In this document: positions 6,357 through 15,054 of the stretch, one piece after another | Numbering within the stretch: position 1 is the first letter of the stretch | How the letters are laid out: the number at the start of each line of letters is the position of its first letter | NCBI GenBank assembly: GCA_965603515.1 | Contig: CBFDDH010000016.1 | Location: 1-53,135, forward strand | Source: JAUVZL01 sp965603515 | Lineage (GTDB): Bacteria > Hydrothermota > Tepidihabitantia > SM23-42 | Direction: 5' to 3' | DNA: 53,135 bases | Translations under genes and position numbers: made by a program | Notes under the pieces: generated by a model | Told to the model about the DNA's origin: nothing | The model's database searches: none | The model's input: the letters and a program-made list of their open reading frames with translations, nothing else

Positions 6357-8204
6357 ATGAGCATATTAGCATTAATATTAATTGGACAATTTTTTAATAT
6401 TGAGAACAAGCAGGTATTTTATCCAGAGCCAGTTAGAGCCGAGTCAACACATTCATATGATGTATTACACTATTTCATTGATCTTGATCTGCCTATGACT
6501 TCCCGTTATCTTGAAGGCGCGGTTACGATTTCAGCCCGGAGCAATCAGGATAATTTGACAATTCTGGACCTCCACCTTTTGGGCTTGAGTGTTGATTCTT
6601 TAAAAGTCGACGGGGTTGCTGCATCTTACTCCCACAATTACGAGACTTTATATGTAAATTTACCTCAAGTCTATAATCAGGGTGATTCCTTTGATATAAT
6701 GGTAGGATATAGTGGTACGGCTTCGGGCAGTATGGGTTATCTCTGGTATAACAGTACCCACCCGATTTCATATACCTTAGGTTGTCCCTTTTGTACGAGA
6801 AGATGGCTGCCCTGTTATGACCGCTTATGGGACAAAGCAGACCATGGGGTTGAATTCTCTATCACGGTGCCAGATCCCTTTACTGTATGTGCAACTGGTG
6901 AGTTTTTAGATGCAGATTCATCAGGCGGTCAAATAACATATCAGTGGAAACACGAGTTTCCTATCGCTCCTTATCTCATTCACTTTGCCTCAAGTATTTT
7001 TACCACCTATTCAGACTGGTATTATCCAACGACAGGAGATAGTATAGAAATCAAATATCATTTCTGGCCACAGGATACGATCTATGCCCCTACTGCATTT
7101 CAACATACGGTTGATATGATGTATTATTATGATTCGCTGTACGGTGATTATCCATTTGAACGGTATGGTATGGTAATACTCCATCCATTCTATTATGCGG
7201 GTATGGAACATCAAACTATGAGTTCGATATATCGTACAGGCTTTGTTGGTAATGACTATTACTTGATGGCACATGAAATGTCGCATATGTGGTGGGGTGA
7301 TATGGTAACGTGTTTTGGTTGGGCAGATGTTTGGTTGAATGAAGGGTTTGCTACATATTCAGATGCTCTGTATAGGGAACGAAGACAAGGACATCAGGTT
7401 TTTATCAATACAATGATCTCACGCCGCAATTCATATTTCAGCTCAGAAGCGTCGTTTCCACATCCGATCTATGACCCACCGGCAAATCATATTTTTAATT
7501 GGGGGCATTCTTATTGTAAAGGTTCATGGCTTTGTCATATGATCAGATATTTGTGCGCCGATGATAATATCTGGCTAAACCTCCTTGCAACATATCGTGA
7601 TTCATTCGCATATCAAGATGCCTCAACCGATGACTTGAACCGGATAATGAATCAGGTGCTCGGGGATAATTATGATTGGTTCTTCAATGAATGGGTGTAT
7701 GATCTTTACTATCCGATCTATGATATTGTGTGGGTAAAAATCTATGAATCACCGAACTGGCGTTTGATTTTGGACATCACTCAAACTCAACCCATGGGAC
7801 CTTCAGTTTTTCATATGCCCTTGCCCATCGGAGTTGATTATCCGAGCGGGGATACAATATTAACCCTCGACATGAATCAGTCCCCACAACACTTTGAGTA
7901 TGTATTGACGCAAGAACCAATGGACATTATCGTGGATCCGGAAACCTGGGTAATTCAAAAAAATACTGTAACCCAGGGTATTGCAGAATATGTTGTCCAG
8001 AACGTTCTTATTCAAAACATAAATACTATTGGTCGAACGATTGAGCTCAAGCTTACTCAACGCGGTTTAATTCGAATTTTTGATATTACGGGCAGAAAGG
8101 TCTATGAAACGTATGCTCAGGAGGTTAAATATCAACCTTCAAACGCCGGCATCTACCACGTGATAGTAGGTGATAAAAATCAGCGGGTGGTAATCGTCAA
8201 ATAA
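6357..8204 (+). CDS. secreted M1-family metallo-aminopeptidase with C-terminal sorting domain
   Basis: This 615-residue zinc peptidase has a short hydrophobic N-terminus likely to be a signal peptide. The M1 N-terminal beta-domain is followed by the exopeptidase motif YAGMEHQTM (GAMEN equivalent) and the zinc site HEMSH at residues 306-310 with the third ligand Glu329, matching HEXXH-X18-E exactly. It would trim N-terminal residues of peptides outside the cytoplasm. The last 80 residues (RTIELKLTQRGLIRIFDITGRKVYETY...) form a FlgD/Por-like C-terminal sorting domain, as in proteins exported or anchored by type IX-like systems. Its final 537 bp are repeated at 14396-14932 as an orphan fragment. 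It has its own promoter and ribosome binding site. Confidence 0.92.
   Translation: MSILALILIGQFFNIENKQVFYPEPVRAESTHSYDVLHYFIDLDLPMTSRYLEGAVTISARSNQDNLTILDLHLLGLSVDSLKVDGVAASYSHNYETLYVNLPQVYNQGDSFDIMVGYSGTASGSMGYLWYNSTHPISYTLGCPFCTRRWLPCYDRLWDKADHGVEFSITVPDPFTVCATGEFLDADSSGGQITYQWKHEFPIAPYLIHFASSIFTTYSDWYYPTTGDSIEIKYHFWPQDTIYAPTAFQHTVDMMYYYDSLYGDYPFERYGMVILHPFYYAGMEHQTMSSIYRTGFVGNDYYLMAHEMSHMWWGDMVTCFGWADVWLNEGFATYSDALYRERRQGHQVFINTMISRRNSYFSSEASFPHPIYDPPANHIFNWGHSYCKGSWLCHMIRYLCADDNIWLNLLATYRDSFAYQDASTDDLNRIMNQVLGDNYDWFFNEWVYDLYYPIYDIVWVKIYESPNWRLILDITQTQPMGPSVFHMPLPIGVDYPSGDTILTLDMNQSPQHFEYVLTQEPMDIIVDPETWVIQKNTVTQGIAEYVVQNVLIQNINTIGRTIELKLTQRGLIRIFDITGRKVYETYAQEVKYQPSNAGIYHVIVGDKNQRVVIVK
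7668..8204 (+). repeat. parental copy of a 537-bp direct duplication
   Basis: This 3' part of the M1 peptidase gene aligns without a single gap to 14396-14932 (constant offset 6728). There are scattered base differences between the copies, and both end at the stop codon. The DNA between the copies is the glycan-modification cassette. Confidence 0.9.
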
Positions 8205-8225
8205 TAGATATAGAAAGAGGAGAAG

Positions 8226-9983
8226 ATGGCAAAGGGGCTAATCATATGTCTTGAAAGAAGATCAAACCTAGACTTCACTCAATTTTTTGAACTAGTTTCT
8301 TCCAGAATCAAACCAGATAATGCCGCTGCAAGTGATTCATATATATATCAGAAGGATGGTTTGTATACTTGTATCTATAACCCAACATCAACTGTTCAAC
8401 GTAAGGAGAATAGTTTCTGTTTAGGTTTAGTGGAAAATGCTTCGCCAATTATGTTTAAACCAAAAACGCCTCGTCCCGACGGCACCTTTGCTTTATTCCG
8501 AGCAAATGATAAATACATAGAGATTCTTTCAGATTATACAGCCTCGCGGACCATTTGGTATTATTTCACAGAATCTTTTTTCATCGCCTCGACATCACAG
8601 AGGATGATTCTTCATTATCTGGGAGATTTTTCCCCAAATAGGGAAACGTATAGTTGGGTGCTTAGTACAGGAACGCTTGGTCCCGGATTATCATGGGATT
8701 GTAGAATAATACCCCTTACAGCTAGTTCGACAATCTTACTAGACCGGGCAAGATGGAAGATATCCGTAGAAGAACATTCTAATTTGAAATTCACATCTAT
8801 TCCAAGGACCAAGGATCAACATAAGTTCCTGCTTCGAAATTCAATACGTGATTCTATTGAGGCTCTCAATATTAGTCCGTCAGACTGGGCATTAGCTTTA
8901 TCCGGAGGGATGGATAGCCGTTGTATCCTGTATTATTTATTCAAAAAACCTGGCTTGAGTACAATCACCTGGGGATTGAGGGAATCCTTGGAAAGACAAG
9001 ATAGTGACGCTGTGATTGCACGAAAATTAGCAGAAAGGTATAATTTCCCGCACAAGTATGCAATAACTGATTTGGATGTCGTAGAGTTTTCCACAATGTT
9101 CGCTCGTTTTCTAATAGCAAGCGAAGGACGCATAGATCACTTATCCGGTTATATGGATGGTTTAAAATTATGGAGTGATTTGTCCTTAACTAAACGTGGG
9201 ATCATTCGCGGTTCACAAGCCTTCGGAGGAGGACGCCCTGTTTCAAATTCATTTCAAGCAAGACGTGCCAGCCGGTTTTTTATCACAACTGACTTTACTG
9301 AAAATATTATACCAAAGGATTTTACTTTAACTGATCAGAACATCCCCGGACCATTTTTGCGAAAGAGTGGTGAGTCGTTAATTCAATGGAGAGATCGCTT
9401 ATGGTTAGAATTTCGTACCCCATTCTTACTTGCAGCACTCGACGATATTAAAACGTCCTATGTTGAAATTATTAATCCTTTACTTTGCCGAAGAATTGTA
9501 CAGATAACACAATTGCTCCCTGGATATTTGCGAGAAGGCAAGAACCTATTTCGGGGAATTGTCAGGAATATGTTTCCTGAAATACCCTTCGCCACGCGGG
9601 ATGCAATCCAGCACATCGACGATATAATTCACGCAAAGAACGTAGAATCGTATATAAAAGAGAAATTGTATTCTGAAAGTAAATCAAATATTTTACCAGC
9701 AAGTTTCTTACTTACCATTATAGAAAATTATGATAAAAACTCAACAAAGTTATTAAGATCTAATCGACCAATATATACACCGATTAGCAGACGCATAATG
9801 GGTCGTCTTCCGAGCATCATCCAGAAGATTGTCTGGTGGAGTGTTGTGCGACGTCAACCTATGAGTATTCGACGTCTGGCATTGCGTGCACTTATTATCA
9901 TTGAGATGAATAAGCTTTTAAACGAGGATGTCATAGTTGGAGCGAAATATGTTAGACAAGTAACATCGCATACAGATAATTGA
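8226..9983 (+). CDS. asparagine-synthetase-like ATP-dependent amidotransferase/ligase
   Basis: This 585-residue protein has the two-domain layout of AsnB-type enzymes. The N-terminal Ntn-hydrolase-like region covers about residues 1-190. The C-terminal synthetase domain has the PP-loop WALALSGGMDSRCIL at about residue 220. The N-terminus is MAKGLI, so the Cys2 nucleophile of true glutamine-dependent asparagine synthetases (MCGI) is missing; free ammonia or another nucleophile is probably used. Divergent AsnB homologues in polysaccharide loci amidate sugar acids, and others close rings in natural products. The glycosyltransferase, carbamoyltransferase and methyltransferase genes beside it favour a glycan role. 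The ribosome binding site AGAGGAGA precedes ATG 8226. The gene lies on the plus strand, convergent with its neighbours. Confidence 0.8.
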   Translation: MAKGLIICLERRSNLDFTQFFELVSSRIKPDNAAASDSYIYQKDGLYTCIYNPTSTVQRKENSFCLGLVENASPIMFKPKTPRPDGTFALFRANDKYIEILSDYTASRTIWYYFTESFFIASTSQRMILHYLGDFSPNRETYSWVLSTGTLGPGLSWDCRIIPLTASSTILLDRARWKISVEEHSNLKFTSIPRTKDQHKFLLRNSIRDSIEALNISPSDWALALSGGMDSRCILYYLFKKPGLSTITWGLRESLERQDSDAVIARKLAERYNFPHKYAITDLDVVEFSTMFARFLIASEGRIDHLSGYMDGLKLWSDLSLTKRGIIRGSQAFGGGRPVSNSFQARRASRFFITTDFTENIIPKDFTLTDQNIPGPFLRKSGESLIQWRDRLWLEFRTPFLLAALDDIKTSYVEIINPLLCRRIVQITQLLPGYLREGKNLFRGIVRNMFPEIPFATRDAIQHIDDIIHAKNVESYIKEKLYSESKSNILPASFLLTIIENYDKNSTKLLRSNRPIYTPISRRIMGRLPSIIQKIVWWSVVRRQPMSIRRLALRALIIIEMNKLLNEDVIVGAKYVRQVTSHTDN

Positions 9984-10029
9984 ATATATGTTCGCTGTTG
10001 GGCATCATAGGTGTTGCGTGTGGTGTTAA

Positions 10030-10315
10030 TATTTTCATGTGGATATTATAGCTAAAATGGGTAATATTTCAATATTTTTCTTACTACTTGTTTTGAATCA
10101 AATTTTCGAACAGCTATATCTCTACTTGCTTGACCCATGCTCGAAATAAGCTCTGGGTTAAGGATGTACTTTTCCATAGTAGAGGCAAGTTCAGCTGAGT
10201 CCTTAATTGGAACCAGAAAACCATTTATACCATCCTCAACAACCTCCCGACAGCCAGTTGAATCTGTGGTGATTATTGGCATACCCATTGCCGCACCCTC
10301 TAATAGCGATAAAGG
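10030..10315. repeat. 286-bp block identical to 17088-17373
   Basis: By eye, the two blocks are the same at every position (offset 7058). They cover the last 88 codons of each glycosyltransferase gene, the downstream spacer, and the first nine bases (ATGAAAATA in sense) of what is an epimerase start at the second site. At 10030 that start is followed by no open frame. Identity stops abruptly at both edges. Confidence 0.93.
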
Positions 10316-11173
10316 AATTCCTTCACGATAGGATGGTAAAACGATCACATCTGCAGATTTAAGATAGTATCTTACATCATTGGTTTCACCAAGATATTTC
10401 ACATCCCCTATCTTAGTCCAATAATGCAGTTGTTTCAGCGTAATCGAAGTTGGATGTCTTGAATCGATTGGGCCAAGTAACAGAAACTCAACATTGTTGT
10501 ATCGTTTGCGTAACTTATGCGCAGCTTCTACATATTCTATGATACCTTTATCTTTTATCATTCTTGATACAAGAATGAACGTAATTTTATCTGTTTCGCG
10601 CTTAGCAATCGGTTTGTAGTAATTTGTGTCAACACCGGAACCTGGAATGATGGAAGTGTTGGTTCTGCTGACGATTCTACGTGTTACAAAATAATTCCTG
10701 TCGTCTTCATTTTGAAAATAAACATGTGACGAAAACTTAAGTGAACAACGGCATAAACTATTAATAATCATTCTTGGTATTATTCTTTTTATACTATTGT
10801 TAGTATATGAATATCCTAACCCCGTGATTGCATTATGGATGTGTTTTACCCCAAGCATCTTGGCGGCAATAGAACCATAGATAATTGCTTTAATCGTAAA
10901 ATGCTGTATAATGTCAGGTTTATGTTTCTTGTAAACCTTCAAGAATTGATGTAGCAAATTGATTTCCTGTAATGGATTTATTCCTGTTCTTACGATACTA
11001 ACGTTAATGTGTTTGATGCCAATGGATTCAATGCGTTTCTGATATGGATCAGTCGATGCGAGAGTTAGAACTTGGAACCCCTTAGATACTAATGACCTCA
11101 AGAGGCGAAGACGATAATGATAGAGATACCGGGTGGAAAGACCTGCTACAATGATTTTTAAATTGCTAGTCAC
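10052..11173 (-). CDS. GT4-family glycosyltransferase (copy A)
   Basis: This 373-residue GT-B enzyme would transfer a sugar from a nucleotide donor to a lipid-linked glycan on the inside of the cytoplasmic membrane. The donor-binding C-terminal half has the GT4 signature ADVIVLPSYREGIPLSLLEGAAMGMPIITTDS with the EX7E-type glutamates. The N-terminal half is clearly related to, but much diverged from, the protein at 17110-18243, whereas the last 88 residues are identical even at DNA level. The gene is thus a chimera. It is the last gene of a four-gene minus-strand operon behind the carbamoyltransferase (26-bp gap). Confidence 0.9.
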   Translation of the reverse strand: MTSNLKIIVAGLSTRYLYHYRLRLLRSLVSKGFQVLTLASTDPYQKRIESIGIKHINVSIVRTGINPLQEINLLHQFLKVYKKHKPDIIQHFTIKAIIYGSIAAKMLGVKHIHNAITGLGYSYTNNSIKRIIPRMIINSLCRCSLKFSSHVYFQNEDDRNYFVTRRIVSRTNTSIIPGSGVDTNYYKPIAKRETDKITFILVSRMIKDKGIIEYVEAAHKLRKRYNNVEFLLLGPIDSRHPTSITLKQLHYWTKIGDVKYLGETNDVRYYLKSADVIVLPSYREGIPLSLLEGAAMGMPIITTDSTGCREVVEDGINGFLVPIKDSAELASTMEKYILNPELISSMGQASRDIAVRKFDSKQVVRKILKYYPF

Positions 11174-11199
11174 AAATGAGAAAAGATGAAATACATTAC

Positions 11200-12897
11200 T
11201 TATAGTTTTTGTACAACAAAGTTACCTATTATCAGAATATCAAGGTTTGTATTATTAAGTAATAATAATGCCTCCTTAGGAGTATTCACGATGGGTTCTC
11301 CTTTAACATTCAACGAGGTGTTTAAGACTACGCCAAATCCCAATCTTTTTCTAATTTCTTGCAGTAAAGCATAGTATACTTTATTTGTTCTTGAAACTGT
11401 CTGTACTCTGCATGAATGATCCACATGAGTAATTGCCGGAAATTTATTGCGGTATCTTGTTCTGAAATAGAAGCCCTTTAACATGTATGGAGATTCCTGA
11501 AAATGCTCAAAATACTTATGACCTTCCTCTAAGATAACAGAACCAGCAAATGGCCTAAAGGACTCTCGATGTTTGACTTTTGAGTTAATTATTTCTGTCA
11601 TATCGTCTTTCAGTGGATTTGCCAAGATACTACGGTTACCTAGTGCCCGGGGGCCAAATTCCATGCCTCCTTGATACCATCCAACTATCTTACCTTGAGC
11701 AATAAACTCTGCAGTGTCTGCATAAATATTGTTTGATAAATAATGCCTATTTGGAGCATTTTTGAGACATTCTATTATCTGCTGATCCGTGTGATTTCTT
11801 CCGAAATAAATATGTGATAGCTTACTTTTTTTAAAACCAGATAGTTGTTTTGAAGCCACATAAAGTGCTGAACCAATTGATACGCCGTTGTCTCCAGCAG
11901 CAGGTTGCACAAAATAATTGTGATTGAGTTCTCTTAATACCCTGCTATTCAATACTACGTTCAGAAACAGACCACCAGCAGCGCACAGTGGTGTATTTGG
12001 TGAAACAATGTTTGATTTTAACAGACTAAGAACTGCTTTTTCAATACACCTCTGTAATGAGCACGCAAGATCCTTATGCTTATGTGTCAGAGGTTCACCA
12101 ATTTGTCGCGGAGTTAATCCTGTTAATTTCAGCCATCTTTCCGAAAATAGTCCATGCCGTGCAGCATGGTAGTCAAGAATTACGTTGCTTATTTTTATAT
12201 CACCTCTTTTCTCATTAATTTCTATCAAATCTGAAAAGAGGTCAGCATAGGTATTTCTTCCGAACGAAGCGAGAGCCATTACTTTTCCTTCGTCATAACA
12301 CATTCGGAAACCCAAGAATTTCGTTACAAAAGCGTATACATGACCAAGAGAATGCGGAAATCTGATTGTTTTTGTTCTTGTTATCACATTACCAGCGCAA
12401 TGATAGAAAGAGATTGTTGCGGATTCGCCAATACCATCAGCAACAATAGCATTTGCTTCTTGCCACGGCGCAAGTAAGAAAGTACTTGCCGCATGTGATA
12501 AATGGTGATCTACGAAGAATATCTTCTGTTTGATTTCTTTGCAATATTTTCTAGACAACACTGATCTTATTGAAAACAGTTCTTTACATCTATCGAGATA
12601 ACTGGTTCCTCGTTTCATTTTAAATAGAAATAACTTGTACGAGTTAATTAGTGATTTTAACGATGCTGCAATGCGATTTGGCCAGCCTATGTAGGGGTTC
12701 CACCCTACTGCAATTATGTCGATATCGTTTATCGTCAAATTTACGACATCCAGGCATTCATCTATAGCGAGCCATGGAAATCCTTCGTAATGCTTTATTC
12801 TGTTGAGTCTTTCTTCTTCAACCGCACATATTATTCTATTGTTTTCGATGATGGCTGCAGAAGCATCGCAAAAGACGCTTAGTCCGAGTATTCTCAT
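11200..12897 (-). CDS. NodU/CmcH-family O-carbamoyltransferase
   Basis: The protein has 565 residues. The N-terminal YrdC/Kae1-like ASKHA domain begins MRILGLSVFCDASAAIIENNRIICAVEEERLNRIKHYEGFP and carries the metal-ligand segment VDHHLSHAAST. The C-terminal domain has GWYQGGMEFGPRALGNRSILANP and LNTSLNVKGEPIVNTP, both diagnostic of carbamoyltransferases. The family moves a carbamoyl group from carbamoyl phosphate (through carbamoyl-adenylate) to a hydroxyl of a sugar or antibiotic. Its start overlaps the end of the PP-loop gene by 4 bp. With the neighbouring glycosyltransferase, it probably carbamoylates a surface sugar. Confidence 0.93.
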   Translation of the reverse strand: MRILGLSVFCDASAAIIENNRIICAVEEERLNRIKHYEGFPWLAIDECLDVVNLTINDIDIIAVGWNPYIGWPNRIAASLKSLINSYKLFLFKMKRGTSYLDRCKELFSIRSVLSRKYCKEIKQKIFFVDHHLSHAASTFLLAPWQEANAIVADGIGESATISFYHCAGNVITRTKTIRFPHSLGHVYAFVTKFLGFRMCYDEGKVMALASFGRNTYADLFSDLIEINEKRGDIKISNVILDYHAARHGLFSERWLKLTGLTPRQIGEPLTHKHKDLACSLQRCIEKAVLSLLKSNIVSPNTPLCAAGGLFLNVVLNSRVLRELNHNYFVQPAAGDNGVSIGSALYVASKQLSGFKKSKLSHIYFGRNHTDQQIIECLKNAPNRHYLSNNIYADTAEFIAQGKIVGWYQGGMEFGPRALGNRSILANPLKDDMTEIINSKVKHRESFRPFAGSVILEEGHKYFEHFQESPYMLKGFYFRTRYRNKFPAITHVDHSCRVQTVSRTNKVYYALLQEIRKRLGFGVVLNTSLNVKGEPIVNTPKEALLLLNNTNLDILIIGNFVVQKL

Positions 12898-13625
12898 CGC
12901 GGCTTATTCGGGAGTAATGTCTTCAATTCATCTATTTTTGAAATCAGCACTTTCGAGGTAAGTTTTTCAAAGAGGGAACTCTTTCTCATTAACTCATAGT
13001 ACAGTCTCGAGTGAAGATGTAATAGCAATCCGCTGAAACATGAATGTTGAGTAGAGAAAAATACATGTTCTTGTTTAGTTCCTTTGCAGGATTTCATACC
13101 GAATTTCTCTGTTTCAATATCGGTTCCTTCTATATCATAAACAGGTGTTTCATATATCATGCCGAAGGATCTATATAATCGTTGTATCGTTTCTATATAA
13201 CTCGTGCTTTGTGCTGGGAATACTGTAGCAGATTCTTTATTAGCACCATCATATGTAATTCTAATATTATGTTCTAAATTATATTCTATTGTTTTTATGT
13301 GCATTGCCAATTTGCAAGCGCCGCAAATCCAGGGAATGCAGTAACTACCATAGTTTTGTAAGAATCTGAATATGTTGTGAAAATAGATTTTCTTAAATAA
13401 CTTCCAAATATCTTGGTTAAAAACAATTATTCTACTCCTGCCATAATTCTCTGTAAGTTCTTCAACTACTGTACTACTTTTAGGTTTTCCAGAAATCAGT
13501 TTGTCATGAGACATCAGTCTTTGATGGTACGTAATTAAATGAACTCGGTTAGCTTTCTGTAATGCGTATAGTACCGCAAGTGTTGAATCTGGTCCTCCTG
13601 AGAAGAGAACTGTTATTTCCTTCAC
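12894..13625 (-). CDS. PP-loop (QueC/ExsB-like) ATP pyrophosphatase
   Basis: This 243-residue protein starts with the PP-loop ITVLFSGGPDSTLAVLYAL, which binds ATP and adenylates a substrate. Cysteines in CIPWICGACKLAMH and SCKGTKQEHVFFSTQHSC could form a zinc site like that of QueC, but other QueC motifs and queuosine genes are absent. It most likely activates a carboxylate or carbonyl for amide or thio-transfer during assembly of an unusual sugar or small molecule. It overlaps both neighbours by 4 bp (ATGA), so it is tightly coupled to the methyltransferase upstream and the carbamoyltransferase downstream. Its precise substrate is unknown. Confidence 0.72.
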   Translation of the reverse strand: MKEITVLFSGGPDSTLAVLYALQKANRVHLITYHQRLMSHDKLISGKPKSSTVVEELTENYGRSRIIVFNQDIWKLFKKIYFHNIFRFLQNYGSYCIPWICGACKLAMHIKTIEYNLEHNIRITYDGANKESATVFPAQSTSYIETIQRLYRSFGMIYETPVYDIEGTDIETEKFGMKSCKGTKQEHVFFSTQHSCFSGLLLHLHSRLYYELMRKSSLFEKLTSKVLISKIDELKTLLPNKPR

Positions 13626-14299
13626 TTTTTACCCTCCTGTAATATCAAGACAATACTTGGAAGCAATAATGGTTTAACTTCCTGCGTAATGTGGTAGCCA
13701 AAATGCTGACATAAGTCATGCACTTTTTCGCTGGGTAGATAATGAGGATTGAATCCAAGCAGAATTCTTCCATTGTCACGGAGGAAATAATTGGCATCTC
13801 TCAAAAATTCTCGTATTACTTCGTTTCCATCTCGTCCTCCGCACCAATGCGTTCTTGAAGAATGCAATCTATTTAATCCCATCTGCTTGCCAATCGCTTT
13901 AGGTATATATACGGAGTTAAAGAAAATTATATCATACTTATTAACTATATTGGTGAACAAATTACTTTTTACGATTGCTAAATCGACATCATTAAAAGAT
14001 GCGGTTTGCATTGCGGATGTGATATAATCTGCAGAGATATCAGTCGCCACTATCCCATAGTATCCTTTTTTGAAAAGATAAAGTGATAAAATTGCGTAAG
14101 GTCCAGTTCCTATTTCCAAAATATCATGATCATATTCTGTCAATTGATCCAGAACTTTTTTCAAAGCTAAAGTCGTGAAATCCCAATGAATCTCATTGTT
14201 ATTTGGTGGTTTTACTTTGAAAATCAACTTAGTAAGTAGGTGATTTTTACGAATCAAATTATTTAATACACGTAGAGCATAAATTTCCAGTATTTTCAT
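13622..14299 (-). CDS. class I SAM-dependent methyltransferase (HemK/PrmC-like fold)
   Basis: This 225-residue protein carries motif I DILEIGTGPYAILSLYL at about residue 57 and the motif VATDISADYITSAM. IIFFNSVYIP stands where HemK-like enzymes have the NPPY motif, so that catalytic tetrapeptide is not conserved. A HemK-like protein glutamine methyltransferase role is therefore unlikely, and a small-molecule or sugar target is preferred. It is the first gene of the minus-strand operon ending with glycosyltransferase A. Its promoter lies 10 bp upstream of the ATG, so the message starts almost at the start codon. Confidence 0.75.
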   Translation of the reverse strand: MKILEIYALRVLNNLIRKNHLLTKLIFKVKPPNNNEIHWDFTTLALKKVLDQLTEYDHDILEIGTGPYAILSLYLFKKGYYGIVATDISADYITSAMQTASFNDVDLAIVKSNLFTNIVNKYDIIFFNSVYIPKAIGKQMGLNRLHSSRTHWCGGRDGNEVIREFLRDANYFLRDNGRILLGFNPHYLPSEKVHDLCQHFGYHITQEVKPLLLPSIVLILQEGKK

Positions 14300-14308
14300 A
14301 ATAATTCT

Positions 14309-14336
14309 ATTTTAAGTTAAATATTATGAAAGTCAA
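14309..14336 (-). promoter_or_regulatory. promoter of the methyltransferase-carbamoyltransferase operon
   Basis: Read on the minus strand: TTGACT (14331-14336), 16-bp spacer, TAAAAT (14309-14314). The start near 14302 leaves a leader of about 3 nt before the ATG at 14299. Confidence 0.65.
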
Positions 14337-14395
14337 GTATTTTAGATTTTCATAATGTTTGCTATGATAATTGACATCTGCTATACAATTGATTC

Positions 14396-14932
14396 AATTA
14401 TGATTGGTTCTTTAATGAATGGGTGTATGATCTTTATTGTCCGATCTATGATATCGTGTGGGTAAAGATATATGAATCACCGAACTGGCGTTTGATTTTT
14501 GACATCACTCAAACTCAACCCATGGGACCTGCTGTTTTTCATATGCCATTGCCGATCGGAGTTGATTTTTCAAGCGGTGATACAATGTTAACGCTCGACA
14601 TAAATCAGTCCCCACAACACTTTGAGTATGTATTAACACAAGAACCAATGGATATTATCGTGGATCCGGAAACCTGGGTAATTCAAAAAAATACCGTGAC
14701 CCAGGGTATTGCAGAACATGTTGTCCAGAACGTTCTTATTGAAAACATAAATAGTATCGGTCGAACGATTGAGCTCAAGCTTACTCAACCCGGTTTAATT
14801 CGAATTTTTGATATTACTGGCAGAAGGGTTTATGAAACGTATGCTGAAGAGGTTAAATATCAACCCTCAAACGCCGGCATCTACCATGTGATAGTGGGAG
14901 ATAAGAAAAGCCATGTAGTAGTAGTTAAGTGA
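14396..14932 (+). pseudogene. orphan 3' fragment of the M1 peptidase gene
   Basis: This is a gap-free copy of 7668-8204. It encodes only the last part of the peptidase and its sorting domain; the zinc site is absent. An ATG at 14423 opens a 169-codon frame, but no promoter or ribosome binding site is apparent. The frame is still intact and base changes are often synonymous, so either the duplication is fairly recent or the sorting domain is still under selection. It marks the right edge of the inserted glycan cassette. Confidence 0.88.
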
Positions 14933-15021
14933 AAGTCTCCCCCGGCTTTTTTTGATTTTTTTTGGCACCGATTCTCCCTTACTCCGTTTCACCCATACTC
15001 TGGTCCTCCTCTGTCATCACG

Positions 15022-15049
15022 TTGACATATCACCCGTTTTCGCTATAAT
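15022..15049 (+). promoter_or_regulatory. promoter of the epimerase gene, giving a leaderless mRNA
   Basis: TTGACA (15022-15027), 16-bp spacer, TATAAT (15044-15049). The predicted start at 15055-15056 coincides with the GTG start codon at 15055. Confidence 0.8.
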
Positions 15050-15054
15050 ATATT

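Noticed and set aside
11186..11374. Open frames opposite the carbamoyltransferase and glycosyltransferase genes, including 17195-17389
   Set aside because: They are antisense to well-supported genes, have no ribosome binding site and show no recognisable protein features.
12894..13625. queC of queuosine synthesis
   Set aside because: Only the PP-loop and a loose cysteine set agree; no queD, queE or queF is nearby and the gene is embedded in a carbamoyltransferase operon.
8226..14299. Lasso-peptide or other RiPP locus, because of the AsnB-like enzyme
   Set aside because: No short precursor frame, no RRE/transglutaminase-like B protein and no dedicated exporter are found; the glycosyltransferase and carbamoyltransferase context fits glycan modification better.
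14423..14932. The M1 fragment as an independent small gene
   Set aside because: It is a gap-free copy of a peptidase 3' end without promoter, ribosome binding site or signal peptide, so it is called a pseudogene fragment.
14966..14990. Sigma-54 promoter starting at TTGGCACC (14961)
   Set aside because: TGGCAC is present but no TTGC element lies at the -12 distance; a clear TTGACA-N16-TATAAT promoter follows at 15022.
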